Below, in pieces: positions 17,058 through 28,318 of a stretch of DNA of 64,000 nt. Below the pieces are notes generated by a model that saw only the letters and a program-made list of their open reading frames with translations, had not been told where the DNA came from and did not search any database. The translations under genes were made by a program, and so were the position numbers. The stretch is from Brevundimonas sp. M20 (lineage in GTDB: Bacteria; Pseudomonadota; Alphaproteobacteria; Caulobacterales; Caulobacteraceae), in assembly GCF_006547065.1 (NCBI RefSeq), contig NZ_CP041243.1:2247001-2311000 (forward strand), given 5' to 3'. Position 1 is the stretch's first letter. Each line of letters opens with the position of its first letter.

Positions 17058-18076
17058 TCGGCCTCAATGGAAAAGACGCCCGGCCCCGCCGCGGCGTCGA
17101 TCTTCAGATGGGCCCGGGGCCCCAGTTCCGCCACCAGCGGCCCGGTGAGAGTCGCCAGCTCCGGACCGCAATGCAGGCTGATCCGCGCCCGCCCCGTATC
17201 CTCCAGCATCGCCGACCTCAAACGACGCACCGCCTCCTGCGCCAGCTGGACCGGACGCAGACGTCGCGCCGCCGGATCGGCGTACAGCACCTCCTCCAGC
17301 GGGGTCTCGCGCCAGGGCAGGGACAGCATCAGCACCCCGAACCGGTTCACCGGCCCGATCACCACCGCCGGATCGCCGCCGAAGGCCGCCTTCGCCGCCT
17401 TCAGAATCATCTGGCCGTCATGCTGGCTTCCGATCAGGTCGATCGCGACCAGCCCGCCCCAGCGATTCAGCCGGATCAGCCGCGCCGCCTCTTTCAGGGC
17501 CAGACGATTCGTCTCGTCCCTCGGCCGGGCGCGTCCCATGTCGTGGGCGTTCAGGTCCACATCGACGGTGATCATCGCCCGCGTGCGCTGGACGTGGACC
17601 AGCCCGCCCGGCACGGCGGCGGGCGCCTGCGCCTCGTCCATCGCGCGCCGGCCGGCCTCGATGGCCTCGCGTCCGGTGATGATCCCGGCGCCGGGGGCCA
17701 GCCGCTCCAGCGTCTGTGTCAGCGTCGGCCCGGCGGCCAAAAGACGGACATCCCCCTGCCCTGCCGCGATCCAGCGCGCGACCGGCGCCTTCTGTTCGCG
17801 CCGTTCGGCGGTGATCTCGACCTCGACCTTGGCCCCGACCGGCGCGGAAATCCCGCCCTTCAGCGGCATGAAGGCCTCATGCCCCCCGCCCACATCGATA
17901 AAGGCGCCCTTCAGGCCCGGCGCGGACTGCCGCACCCGCCCGACCGAACGCGCGCCCAGCCGCGTCTGCGGGACGTCGTCGGCTCTCTCTATGTATATGT
18001 GTTCGGCGCGGCCGTTCCGTTCGACCACCGCCCGCAGCTCGCCGGGCGTGTCATCGAGGAAGACCTCGACCGTCAC
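17054..18076 (-). CDS. rng: Short RNase E/G family protein
   Basis: 340 residues. N-terminal S1-like part (VGRVRQSAPGLKGAFIDVGGGHEAFMP), then the RNase E/G core with acidic residues in MITVDVDLNAHDMG and LVAIDLIGSQHDG where the Mg-binding catalytic Asp residues are expected. The CPxCxG zinc-link motif of RNase E/G tetramers is missing, and the protein is about 150 residues shorter than RNase G. It overlaps maf and yacG by ATGA junctions. Catalytic activity is likely but not certain. Confidence 0.85.
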   Translation of the reverse strand: MTVEVFLDDTPGELRAVVERNGRAEHIYIERADDVPQTRLGARSVGRVRQSAPGLKGAFIDVGGGHEAFMPLKGGISAPVGAKVEVEITAERREQKAPVARWIAAGQGDVRLLAAGPTLTQTLERLAPGAGIITGREAIEAGRRAMDEAQAPAAVPGGLVHVQRTRAMITVDVDLNAHDMGRARPRDETNRLALKEAARLIRLNRWGGLVAIDLIGSQHDGQMILKAAKAAFGGDPAVVIGPVNRFGVLMLSLPWRETPLEEVLYADPAARRLRPVQLAQEAVRRLRSAMLEDTGRARISLHCGPELATLTGPLVAELGPRAHLKIDAAAGPGVFSIEAE

Positions 18077-18648
18077 GGCTTCCAGCCCACGCCGGTCAGC
18101 AGGTTGACGCTCTCATACAGCGGCAGGCCCATCACGGCCGGATAGCTGCCGACGAGACGGGTCACGAAGGCCCCGGCCCGGCCCTGGATGCCATAGCCCC
18201 CGGCCTTGCCCTTCCATTCGCCCGACGCGATGTAGTCGGCGATCTCGGCGTCGGACAGGACCTTGAAGGTCACGCGGGTCTCCACGACCCGATGGCGCAC
18301 CTGCCCGCCCTTGGCCACGGCCACGCCGGTATAGACCCGGTGCCCCCGTCCCGAGAGCAGCTTCAGAAAGCGCACGCATTCCGCCTCATCGGCGGCCTTT
18401 TCGAGGAAGCGGCGGCCCACGGACACCACGGTGTCGGCGGCCAGAACCACGGCCTCTGGCGCGCGCTCGGCGACCACCTGCGCCTTGCCGATGGCCAGAC
18501 GCGCGGCGAGGCGCGGCGGCGTCTCCCCGGCCAGCGGGGTCTCATCGATGTCGGCGGGCTCGATTCGGTCGGGCTTGATCCCGACCAGCGCCAGCAATTC
18601 CACGCGGCGCGGACTGGCCGAAGCCAGCACCAGTTCAGGACGCGACAA
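18073..18648 (-). CDS. maf: Maf family nucleotide pyrophosphatase
   Basis: 191 residues, with the Maf phosphate loop LASASPRRVELL at the N-terminus, AADTVV and the K-A-GGYGIQG motif. It hydrolyses non-canonical or modified NTPs to monophosphates and prevents their incorporation. It starts 12 bp after infA and overlaps the next gene (ATGA). Confidence 0.93.
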   Translation of the reverse strand: MSRPELVLASASPRRVELLALVGIKPDRIEPADIDETPLAGETPPRLAARLAIGKAQVVAERAPEAVVLAADTVVSVGRRFLEKAADEAECVRFLKLLSGRGHRVYTGVAVAKGGQVRHRVVETRVTFKVLSDAEIADYIASGEWKGKAGGYGIQGRAGAFVTRLVGSYPAVMGLPLYESVNLLTGVGWKP

Positions 18649-18660
18649 CGCGCGCGTCCC

Positions 18661-18879
18661 TTACTTGAAGCGGTAGGTGATACGGCCCTTGGTCAGGTCG
18701 TAGGGGGTCATTTCGACCAGCACCTTGTCGCCTGCCAGCACGCGGATGCGGTTCTTGCGCATCTTGCCCGCGGTGTGGGCGATGATTTCGTGGTCGTTCT
18801 CAAGCGTCACGCGGAACGTCGCGTTCGGCAGCAGTTCGCTGACGACGCCGGGAAACTCGAGCAGTTCTTCCTTAGCCAT
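18661..18879 (-). CDS. infA: Translation initiation factor IF-1
   Basis: 72 residues of OB fold starting [20 protein letters not shown] and ending [11 protein letters not shown]. It binds the ribosomal A site during initiation. ATG at 18879 matches the universal family start; an upstream in-frame start would add four unusual residues. First gene of infA-maf-rng-yacG. Confidence 0.97.
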   Translation of the reverse strand: MAKEELLEFPGVVSELLPNATFRVTLENDHEIIAHTAGKMRKNRIRVLAGDKVLVEMTPYDLTKGRITYRFK

Positions 18880-19005
18880 GCGGCCTCTCACGCCCGTTGG
18901 ATACGATTAAACGACGCGCGCCGGGCGGCAGCGCACGCCGAAGGAGCGGCCATATGCCTGAAAAAGGCGGGATAGTCGAGGCGTCGGCCGCTTCGCGACC
19001 AACGA

Positions 19006-19113
19006 GTGGCGAGTGGCGAGTGATTAGTGGTGAGTGGGACTGGTCGAACGAGTTGCGCACACCGGAGCAAGTCCAGGGCTCTGACACTCACCACTCGCCA
19101 CTAATCACTCGCC
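19006..19113. repeat. Heptad inverted-repeat element 7
   Basis: Left arm: GTGGCGA, GTGGCGA, GTGATTA, GTGGTGA (19006-19033). Right arm: TCACCAC, TCGCCAC, TAATCAC (19088-19108), then TCGCC. It lies between UPF0262 and infA, where other alphaproteobacteria often have a phosphotyrosine-phosphatase gene; that gene is absent here. Confidence 0.85.
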
Positions 19114-19136
19114 GCTCCGGCGCGCAGCGCCGGGCG

Positions 19137-19598
19137 TCACCGCCGATACAGCGCCGTCACCAGGGTGAACAACCGACGCGCCGTCTCGTGATCGACGGTG
19201 ATCTTGCCGTCCAGCCGCGATTTCAGCAGCTCGGCGCCTTCGTTGTGCAGACCCCGGCGGCCCATATCGACGGCCTCGATCTTGGACACGTCGGTCCCGC
19301 GCAGCACTTCGTAATAGCTGTCGCAGATGTCGATGTAGTCCTTGATGGTCTTGCTCAGCGGCGACATCGACAGGCCGTGGGCCTTCGCGAAGTGCGGCCC
19401 GGCGATGTCGAACACCAGCCGCCCGTCCTGTGACGACAGCTTCAGCGCATAAGGGCCGGTCTCGGCGCCCGCGGGCTCAAAGCTGTTCTTCTCCACCAGA
19501 TCGAAGATGGCGACGCGCCGCTCGTGCTCGATCTCGGCCGAGGCCGCCGGCAGGGACGCGGCGTCCAGCGTGATCGAGGCCAGCCGATGGTCGCTCAC
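19137..19598 (-). CDS. UPF0262 family protein
   Basis: 153 residues of the alphaproteobacterial UPF0262 family (HERRVAIFDLVEKNSFEP, LSSQDGRLVFDIAG, LSMSPLSKTIKDYIDICDSYY). Function unknown. GTG at 19598 is chosen because it overlaps the stop of the upstream DUF2948 gene (GTGA) and matches the family start; longer versions read through that gene. Confidence 0.88.
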   Translation of the reverse strand: MSDHRLASITLDAASLPAASAEIEHERRVAIFDLVEKNSFEPAGAETGPYALKLSSQDGRLVFDIAGPHFAKAHGLSMSPLSKTIKDYIDICDSYYEVLRGTDVSKIEAVDMGRRGLHNEGAELLKSRLDGKITVDHETARRLFTLVTALYRR

Positions 19599-20107
19599 CG
19601 GGGGGCCGCCCCGTTCGAGGTCCCGTTCAGCACCGCTTCCAGCGAGCCTTCCAGATGGGTCGGCGCCATCTTCGCGGGCCAGCGCTCCGACAGGTCGGTC
19701 AGCACCGCGTCCAGGCATTCCACGTCGATCCGCAGATCACCGCCGCCCGCGAACATCATGATGACCCGCCCGCCCGGCGCCTCGCCCGGCTCGAAATGCA
19801 TGGCCAGCAGCTCCAGCGCCGTCTCCGGCCCGCGCGGCAGGCGACGGCTCTTGACCGAGACCACATCGCCGAACTGCATCGCCGCCATCACCCGGGTGCC
19901 GCCGCATTCCCAGCAGAACCGGCTCAGCGTCACCGTCAGCAGGCGCGCGCCGCGCTCCCAGACAATGTCCACCGGACGCATGATCGCATCCTGCAACGCC
20001 ACCGAGATGATGCTCAGGTCATGGTCGTCCTCGGCCAGCAGGCGCAGGGGCTCCATCGGCGACTTGATCGCCTTTTCCTCCGCCGCGCCGTCGGCCTCAG
20101 TGCTCAT
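19595..20107 (-). CDS. DUF2948 family protein
   Basis: 170 residues. The family hallmark [20 protein letters not shown] begins near residue 20. It starts inside the end of murA (11-bp overlap) and ends in the GTGA junction with UPF0262, so murA, this gene and UPF0262 form a tight operon. Function unknown; murA linkage is common in alphaproteobacteria. Confidence 0.87.
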   Translation of the reverse strand: MSTEADGAAEEKAIKSPMEPLRLLAEDDHDLSIISVALQDAIMRPVDIVWERGARLLTVTLSRFCWECGGTRVMAAMQFGDVVSVKSRRLPRGPETALELLAMHFEPGEAPGGRVIMMFAGGGDLRIDVECLDAVLTDLSERWPAKMAPTHLEGSLEAVLNGTSNGAAPR

Positions 20108-21386
20108 GCGCCTCGCCCTTGATCCGCCGGATGTTCGCGCCACAGGCGCCCAGCTTCTCTTCCAAACGCTCGAAACCGCGATCCAGATGATAGACCCGGC
20201 CGACCGTGGTCTCACCCTGCGCGACAAGTCCGGCGATGACCAGACTCACCGAGGCCCGCAGATCGGTCGCCATCACCGGCGCGCCGTGCAGCACCTCGAC
20301 GCCCTTCACCACCGCCTCGCCCGCGTGAACGTGAATGTCCGCGCCCAGTCGCGCCAGCTCCGGCGCATGCATGAAGCGGTTCTCGAAAATGGTCTCGCGG
20401 ATGGTGCTTTCGCCCTCCGCGGTCGTCATCAGCGTCATGAACTGCGCCTGCAGGTCGGTGGCGAAGCCCGGATAGACCTCGGTTTCCAGATTCACCGCCT
20501 TCAGACGCTGCTTCGGATCACGCTTCACGATCACCCCGTCCTCGGTCGGGCTGATCTCGACGCCCGCGGCGACCATCTTCTCGGTCAGGGCGGTCATCAG
20601 CTCCGGGCGCGCCTTGGTCAGGCGCACCTCGCCCCCGGCCATGGCGGCCGCGACGGCGTATGAGCCCATCTCGATCCGGTCCGGAATCACCGACCACTCG
20701 GCGCCGCCCAGCGAGGTCACCCCGGTGATGGTCAGCACATCCGTGTCGATACCCTCGATCTTCGCGCCCATGGCGGTCAGGCAGCGGGCCAGGTCGCCGA
20801 TCTCCGGCTCCCGCGCCGCCTTGCGCAGCACCGTCGTCCCGTTGGCCATCACGGCGGCCAGCAAGGCGTGCTCGGTCGCGCCGACCGAGACGAACGGGAA
20901 CTCGATCTCGGCGCCCTGCAGACCGCGCGGCGCCCGGGCGGTGACATAGCCCTCGTCCAGTTCGATCTCGGCGCCCAGCGCGGTCAGGGCCTGCAGGTGC
21001 AGGTCCACCGGACGCGCCCCGATGGTGCAGCCGCCCGGCAGCGAGACCTTGGCCTCGCCCGTGCGCGCCAGCAGCGGCCCCAGCACGTTGAAGCTGGCCC
21101 GCATCTGGCGGACCAGATCATAGGGGGCGAAGGTCGAGCTGATGGTGCGGCCGTCGAACAGGGTCTCCTGCCCGTTCGCGCCGTCGCGCTCGGTCACTTC
21201 CACGCCCAGCGCCTGCAGCAGCTTGCCCAGGAATTTCGTGTCCGCCAGACGCGGCATATTGGTCAGCAGCAGCGGCTGATCCGTCAGGATCGAGGCGGCC
21301 ATCAGCTTGAGGGCGGAATTCTTGGCGCCGCTGACGGGAATCACCCCGTTCAGCTGGGCGCCGCCGGTGATGGCGATGCTGTCCAT
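20097..21386 (-). CDS. murA: UDP-N-acetylglucosamine 1-carboxyvinyltransferase
   Basis: 429 residues. First committed step of peptidoglycan synthesis: transfers enolpyruvate from PEP to UDP-GlcNAc. Typical features are the N-terminal [16 protein letters not shown], the catalytic Cys loop [15 protein letters not shown] (fosfomycin target) and [14 protein letters not shown] Cys rather than Asp in the loop predicts fosfomycin sensitivity at target level. Confidence 0.96.
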   Translation of the reverse strand: MDSIAITGGAQLNGVIPVSGAKNSALKLMAASILTDQPLLLTNMPRLADTKFLGKLLQALGVEVTERDGANGQETLFDGRTISSTFAPYDLVRQMRASFNVLGPLLARTGEAKVSLPGGCTIGARPVDLHLQALTALGAEIELDEGYVTARAPRGLQGAEIEFPFVSVGATEHALLAAVMANGTTVLRKAAREPEIGDLARCLTAMGAKIEGIDTDVLTITGVTSLGGAEWSVIPDRIEMGSYAVAAAMAGGEVRLTKARPELMTALTEKMVAAGVEISPTEDGVIVKRDPKQRLKAVNLETEVYPGFATDLQAQFMTLMTTAEGESTIRETIFENRFMHAPELARLGADIHVHAGEAVVKGVEVLHGAPVMATDLRASVSLVIAGLVAQGETTVGRVYHLDRGFERLEEKLGACGANIRRIKGEAHEH

Positions 21387-21436
21387 GACGTCTCTTGAAG
21401 GCCGAAGCGGGGAGCTCCGGCGGATCGACTATCCTA

Positions 21437-21483
21437 GACCATTTTTGCTTCAGGTCGGCACGACCTGAATCCAAAAAATGGTC
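21437..21483. repeat. Long nested hairpin upstream of murA
   Basis: GACCATTTTT pairs with AAAAAATGGTC, and inside it TTCAGGTCG pairs with CGACCTGAA across a 3-base loop. It lies 51 bp before the murA ATG. It could be a REP-like repeat or regulatory hairpin. Confidence 0.75.
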
Positions 21484-21492
21484 CGGAATTAT

Positions 21493-21550
21493 GCTGAAGC
21501 GAAATCTGAGTTCAGTTGGGCGAGCCCAACTGAACCGATTTCGCTTTAGC
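21493..21550. repeat. Second long nested hairpin upstream of murA
   Basis: The 14-bp stem GCTGAAGCGAAATC/GATTTCGCTTTAGC (one G:U) encloses a perfect 12-bp stem GTTCAGTTGGGC/GCCCAACTGAAC. It follows the hairpin at 21437 by 10 bp, with the same outer-stem, inner-stem design. Confidence 0.75.
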
Positions 21551-21601
21551 GCGGTCGGATGGTCCTGTGAAAGGCCGCTCGAACGGTACGCGCGATGACA
21601 T

Positions 21602-21832
21602 TCAATTGCTCGGTCTTGCGACCTTCGTCGCAACCTTGCGACGGCGCAGATTGTCCCGCAGCGCCTTGGCCAGACGCAGGGCCTTCTCGGCCTTTGCCCG
21701 CTCGGCCTCGACGGCCGGGCCAGACGGCGTCGTCACCTCGGCGGCGGCCTTCACCGGCGACTCAACCGGGGCCGAAGGAATGACCTCCGGGGCGGCTGCG
21801 GCTTCGGGAGCGATCGTGACGGGCTTGTCCAT
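21602..21832 (-). CDS. Small hypothetical protein
   Basis: 76 residues. MDKPVTIAPEAAAAPEVIPS begins an Ala/Pro-rich half. The C-terminal half is a charged helix (AERAKAEKALRLAKALRDNLRRRK). The ATG at 21832 separates it from low-quality upstream sequence that is antisense to tRNA-Thr. No family recognised. Confidence 0.6.
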   Translation of the reverse strand: MDKPVTIAPEAAAAPEVIPSAPVESPVKAAAEVTTPSGPAVEAERAKAEKALRLAKALRDNLRRRKVATKVARPSN

Positions 21833-22012
21833 GACTCGGATCAGAGCCCGCGCCGCGCCCCGGCGCAAGACCCGGACACCGTTAACGCGGCGCCTTGTCC
21901 ACCGCCCGGGCGCCCTCCGCCTGCCTCTGATCTCAAACTTTTCGCATCGGATTGGAAATAGAGCTTGGCCCCCGCCGCGACGTTGGCTATAGGGCCGCTT
22001 CCTCGGAAAGAG

Positions 22013-22087
<75 letters not shown>

Positions 22088-22097
22088 TTCTGAAGTC

Positions 22098-22128
22098 AAA
22101 GGCCCGATCCTCCCGGATCGGGCCTTTT
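22098..22128 (+). terminator. Terminator after tRNA-Thr
   Basis: GGCCCGATCC pairs with GGATCGGGCC across a 3-4 base loop, followed by TTTT, 11 bp after the tRNA. Confidence 0.88.
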
Positions 22129-22150
22129 GCTTATTCGGGCCTTCCTCTTC

Positions 22151-22269
22151 GCTATCGTCATCCCGGCGAAGGCCGGGACCCAGCGGCGCCGCGACGGCGG
22201 CGAAACCCGCTCTCAAAGACACAGGCAGCGTTGCTCCCGACAGATTCGCGCGCCCGGGATGACGATAGC
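22151..22269. repeat. Palindrome-ended CATCCCGG-type element
   Basis: Perfect 16-bp terminal inverted repeats: GCTATCGTCATCCCGG at 22151-22166 and its complement at 22254-22269. The left end has a further small hairpin (CCCGGCgaaGGCCGGG). This GTCATCCCGG...GAAGGCCGGGA motif is a familiar alphaproteobacterial intergenic repeat. The 119-bp size with terminal repeats is MITE-like. Confidence 0.8.
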
Positions 22270-22332
22270 CACAGGGCGCACTGCGACACCTCGACCGCGA
22301 CTCCTTCGCAAGTCCGTGCTACGCCACTGACC

Positions 22333-22698
22333 ATGCTTCGGCGCGCGCAACTCCTGATGAACAAGCTGGGCCTTCTGGCCGTGCTGCTGTTCGCCATAGG
22401 CGCCGTCTGGCCGGCCGCTGCGGCTGTGGCCTGCGTCGAGCCGGTCGAGGCGTCCATACAGGCTGTTCAGGCTGAAGCCGCCTCCCCCTTCGCCCCACCG
22501 TGCGAGGACCCGGCCTGTGAGCATTGCGTCGGCGCCTGCGGCCATGGCTGCTGCCACGCCCCGCACGTCGCCTCGCCCCATACCCCCGCGACCGCCCTCA
22601 ACCTGATGGCCCAGTCGCATGACGCCCTGCGCTGGGCGTCCTCGCCCGGCGCTCCGGTGCAGGCCGCCTACGGCCTCGAACGCCCTCCACGGGTCTGA
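22333..22698 (+). CDS. Small exported Cys/His-rich protein heading a metal-efflux operon
   Basis: 121 residues. The hydrophobic N-terminus (MLRRAQLLMNKLGLLAVLLF...AAA) is a likely signal peptide. The middle holds a dense metal-ligand cluster (CEDPACEHCVGACGHGCCH). It lies 103 bp upstream of czcB on the same strand. By position and composition it could be a periplasmic metal-binding or sensing accessory like CzcI or CopL; this is inference, without a firm family match. Confidence 0.65.
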   Translation: MLRRAQLLMNKLGLLAVLLFAIGAVWPAAAAVACVEPVEASIQAVQAEAASPFAPPCEDPACEHCVGACGHGCCHAPHVASPHTPATALNLMAQSHDALRWASSPGAPVQAAYGLERPPRV

Positions 22699-22801
22699 TC
22701 CGGCGCGTCCTTTAGCGGCGCGTCCTCCCTCATCCTGATCAGACATCCGGCCCGCGCCGGTCGCGCCTTCCTGAGCGCCCGCGGGTCAACCGAGGACACC
22801 C

Positions 22802-23956
22802 ATGGCTACCCGCAAACACTGGCTGATGACCGGCGCCGCCGTCATCGCCGCGCTCGGCATCGGATTCGGCGCCGCCCGCCTGTTCGATTCGCCCTCCCCT
22901 GCCGCCGACTCCCACACCGAGGGCGAAGAAGGCCATTCCGACGAAGAGGCCCCCGAAGGCTTCGTCGCCCTGACCGAACAGGAGGCCGTCGCCGCCGGCG
23001 TCACCCTGACCGGGCTTCAGCGCGGCGGCGGCACGGAGCTTCGCCTGCCCGGCCACGTCTCTCTGGCGCCCGGCGCGGAAGCCCGCGTTGACGCCCCGCT
23101 CGCCGGGACGGTCACCGCCGTTCACGTCGGCCCCGGCGCCCGCGTGCGGCGCGGGACGGTGCTGGTCACCCTGCGCAGTCCCGAGGGCGCCGCCGCCCGG
23201 GCGGACGCCGACACCGCCGCCGCAGAGGCCGAGGCCGCCCGCGCCGCCCTGACCCGCGACGAGACCCTGTTCGAGCGCGGCTACATGCCCCGCGCCCGGC
23301 TGGACGTGACCCGCGCCGAGGCCCGGTCCGCCGAGGCCCGTCTGCGGTCGGCCCGCGCCCGTGTCGCCGCCTTCGGCAATCCGGGCAGCGACGGCGTCGT
23401 GGTCGTCCGCAGTCCCGCCGACGGGGTCGTCACCCGCCTGATCGCCGCCCCCGGCGTGACCCTGCATGAGGAGGCCCTGCAGGTGGCCGAGATCGCCGAC
23501 ACCGGCCGCGCCGAACTGGTCTTCGACGCCCCGCCGTCCGCCGCTCGTCTGCTGACCATCGGCTCGACCCTGCGCGCCGAGACCGCCGACGGCGCCGTGC
23601 TGCAGGCCGTCGTCGTCGCCGTCGCTCCGGCGACTCAAGGCGGCACCGCCACCATCCGCGCCACGGCCCAGGGCGCCGCGCCCGCGCCCGGCACGGTCCT
23701 GTCGGCCCGCCTGCCGGTCGGCGGCGGCAACGGCCTGACCGTCCCCGCCGACGCGGTCCAGACGGTCGAGGGCGTGACCTCGATCTTCGTGCGCGAAGGC
23801 GACGGCTTCCGCGCCCGCCCCGTCACCGTCGGCGCCACCGCCGGGGGCCGCACCGAGATCCTGTCGGGCCTGACCGGGTCCGAACGCATCGCCGGCGCCG
23901 GCGCCTTCGTGCTCAAGGCCGAACTGGCCAAGGGCGAAGCGGAGCATGGGCACTGA
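22802..23956 (+). CDS. czcB: Heavy-metal RND efflux periplasmic adaptor (CzcB-like)
   Basis: 384 residues. N-terminal membrane anchor, an acidic/His segment (HTEGEEGHSDEEAPEGF), then membrane-fusion-protein architecture: barrel-sandwich halves (LPGHVSLAPGAEARVDAPLAG), an alpha-hairpin with heptads (residues about 130-185) and a beta-barrel. It links CzcA to an outer-membrane channel. No czcC-type channel gene is present nearby, so a channel encoded elsewhere must be used. Confidence 0.88.
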   Translation: MATRKHWLMTGAAVIAALGIGFGAARLFDSPSPAADSHTEGEEGHSDEEAPEGFVALTEQEAVAAGVTLTGLQRGGGTELRLPGHVSLAPGAEARVDAPLAGTVTAVHVGPGARVRRGTVLVTLRSPEGAAARADADTAAAEAEAARAALTRDETLFERGYMPRARLDVTRAEARSAEARLRSARARVAAFGNPGSDGVVVVRSPADGVVTRLIAAPGVTLHEEALQVAEIADTGRAELVFDAPPSAARLLTIGSTLRAETADGAVLQAVVVAVAPATQGGTATIRATAQGAAPAPGTVLSARLPVGGGNGLTVPADAVQTVEGVTSIFVREGDGFRARPVTVGATAGGRTEILSGLTGSERIAGAGAFVLKAELAKGEAEHGH

Positions 23957-23958
23957 TC

Positions 23959-27123
<3,165 letters not shown>

Positions 27124-27132
27124 GAAGGCGGG

Positions 27133-27156
27133 AGGCCCGGTCCTCGGACCGGGCCT
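27133..27156. terminator. Hairpin between czcA and a convergent gene
   Basis: GGCCCGGTCC and GGACCGGGCC pair around 2 bases, just after the czcA stop and before the convergent gene ending at 27165. The T-tract is weak (TT), so termination strength is uncertain. Confidence 0.6.
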
Positions 27157-27164
27157 TCAGCACC

Positions 27165-27749
27165 TCAGTCGACCGTGCGTTCGTTCTGGTAGACCGGGCG
27201 ATGGTTGCTCGGCGGGCCGCCGGGGCGGGCGACGCGGGACTCGAACTCGGCGGCCGCGTTCGGGTCGTAGCGGCCCGGGAAGACGTAGCCGCTGTCGCTG
27301 AAGTAGGGATAGCCGCCCAGCTGGCCCGAGCCATAGGGGTAGCCGTAGCCGCCGTAGAGACCGTTCTCGGTCTGGCGGTAGCTGAGGCTGAGGCGGGCGT
27401 TGTCGCCGACGGGCAGGGTCACCGCCATGCCGTAGTCGCGGTAGCCGCCGGTGCCGATTCCGGCGACGAACTCGCCGTGCATCTTGCGGTCATCGACCGG
27501 GCGGTCGGCCCGCTCGCGGGAATAGGGGGTCGCGTCCGGATCGCGGCTTTCCAGCCAGCGGTCGATCTGCTGGTCCGTGGTGAGGTTGTGCGGCCGGGCG
27601 GCCTGCCGGGCTGCGCCCTCGGCGGTCGGCGCGGCAGGCGCGGCGGCCACCGCCGTCAGGTCCACCGTGGTCGCCGGAGCGGTCGTCACGATCTCGTAGG
27701 GATCGCCGCCGGCCAGAGCCGCCGCGAATATGAGGGCCGAAATCATCAT
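27165..27749 (-). CDS. Hypothetical exported protein
   Basis: 194 residues with a probable signal peptide (MMISALIFAAALAGG). The middle part MHGEFVAGIGTGGYRDYGMAVTLPVGDNARLSLSYRQ looks like short amphipathic beta strands, followed by a Gly/Tyr-rich stretch (YGGYGYPYGSGQLGGYPY). Probably periplasmic or outer-membrane associated. No family recognised. Confidence 0.75.
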   Translation of the reverse strand: MMISALIFAAALAGGDPYEIVTTAPATTVDLTAVAAAPAAPTAEGAARQAARPHNLTTDQQIDRWLESRDPDATPYSRERADRPVDDRKMHGEFVAGIGTGGYRDYGMAVTLPVGDNARLSLSYRQTENGLYGGYGYPYGSGQLGGYPYFSDSGYVFPGRYDPNAAAEFESRVARPGGPPSNHRPVYQNERTVD

Positions 27750-27797
27750 GCGCCTACTCCCTGTACAGGCCTACCCTAACCCTGATTGCGGCAAAGG

Positions 27798-28274
27798 TCA
27801 GGCGGTTCCGTCGCCCCGGTTCAAGGGGTCGCGCAGCGGCTGGCCTTCCGGCACGAATTCAAGCGCCACGGAGTTGATGCAGTAGCGCAGGCCGGTGGGC
27901 GGCGGGCCGTCGGGGAAGACGTGGCCCTGATGGCCGCCGCAGCGGGCGCAGACGGTCTCGGTCCGCACCATGCCGTAGCTGGTGTCGGTGATGGCCCTCA
28001 CATGGCTTTCATCGACCGGCTGGGTGAAGCTGGGCCAGCCGGTGCCGCTTTCGAACTTGGTCCCCGCGCGGAACAGCGGCAGGCCGCATTCCCGGCAGCA
28101 GAAGACCCCGGCCCGCTTCTCGCCCAGCAGGACGCCGCAGAAGGGCGCCTCGGTGCCGTGGGACAGAAGGACCCGGGCCTCCTCGGCCGTCAGGTCCGCC
28201 TCGAGCCGCTCGCGCTCGGCCTCGGTCGGCGGGGTGAGGTCATATCCGGAGGGGGAGCGATGGGTGTCGGTCAT
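27798..28274 (-). CDS. msrB: Peptide-methionine (R)-S-oxide reductase
   Basis: 158 residues. It repairs Met-R-sulfoxide in proteins. Two zinc CxxC pairs (CRECG, CARCG), substrate-site FESGTGWPSF, and the catalytic Cys in GLRYCINSVALEF. ATG at 28274 (MTDTHRSPSGYDLTPP) is used; an upstream start would run into the end of the terminase gene. No signal peptide, so cytoplasmic. Confidence 0.94.
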   Translation of the reverse strand: MTDTHRSPSGYDLTPPTEAERERLEADLTAEEARVLLSHGTEAPFCGVLLGEKRAGVFCCRECGLPLFRAGTKFESGTGWPSFTQPVDESHVRAITDTSYGMVRTETVCARCGGHQGHVFPDGPPPTGLRYCINSVALEFVPEGQPLRDPLNRGDGTA

Positions 28275-28318
28275 GGGAGTCCAGATAGGAGGTGAAGGGT
28301 CGCGGCGCCAGCGCGGGA

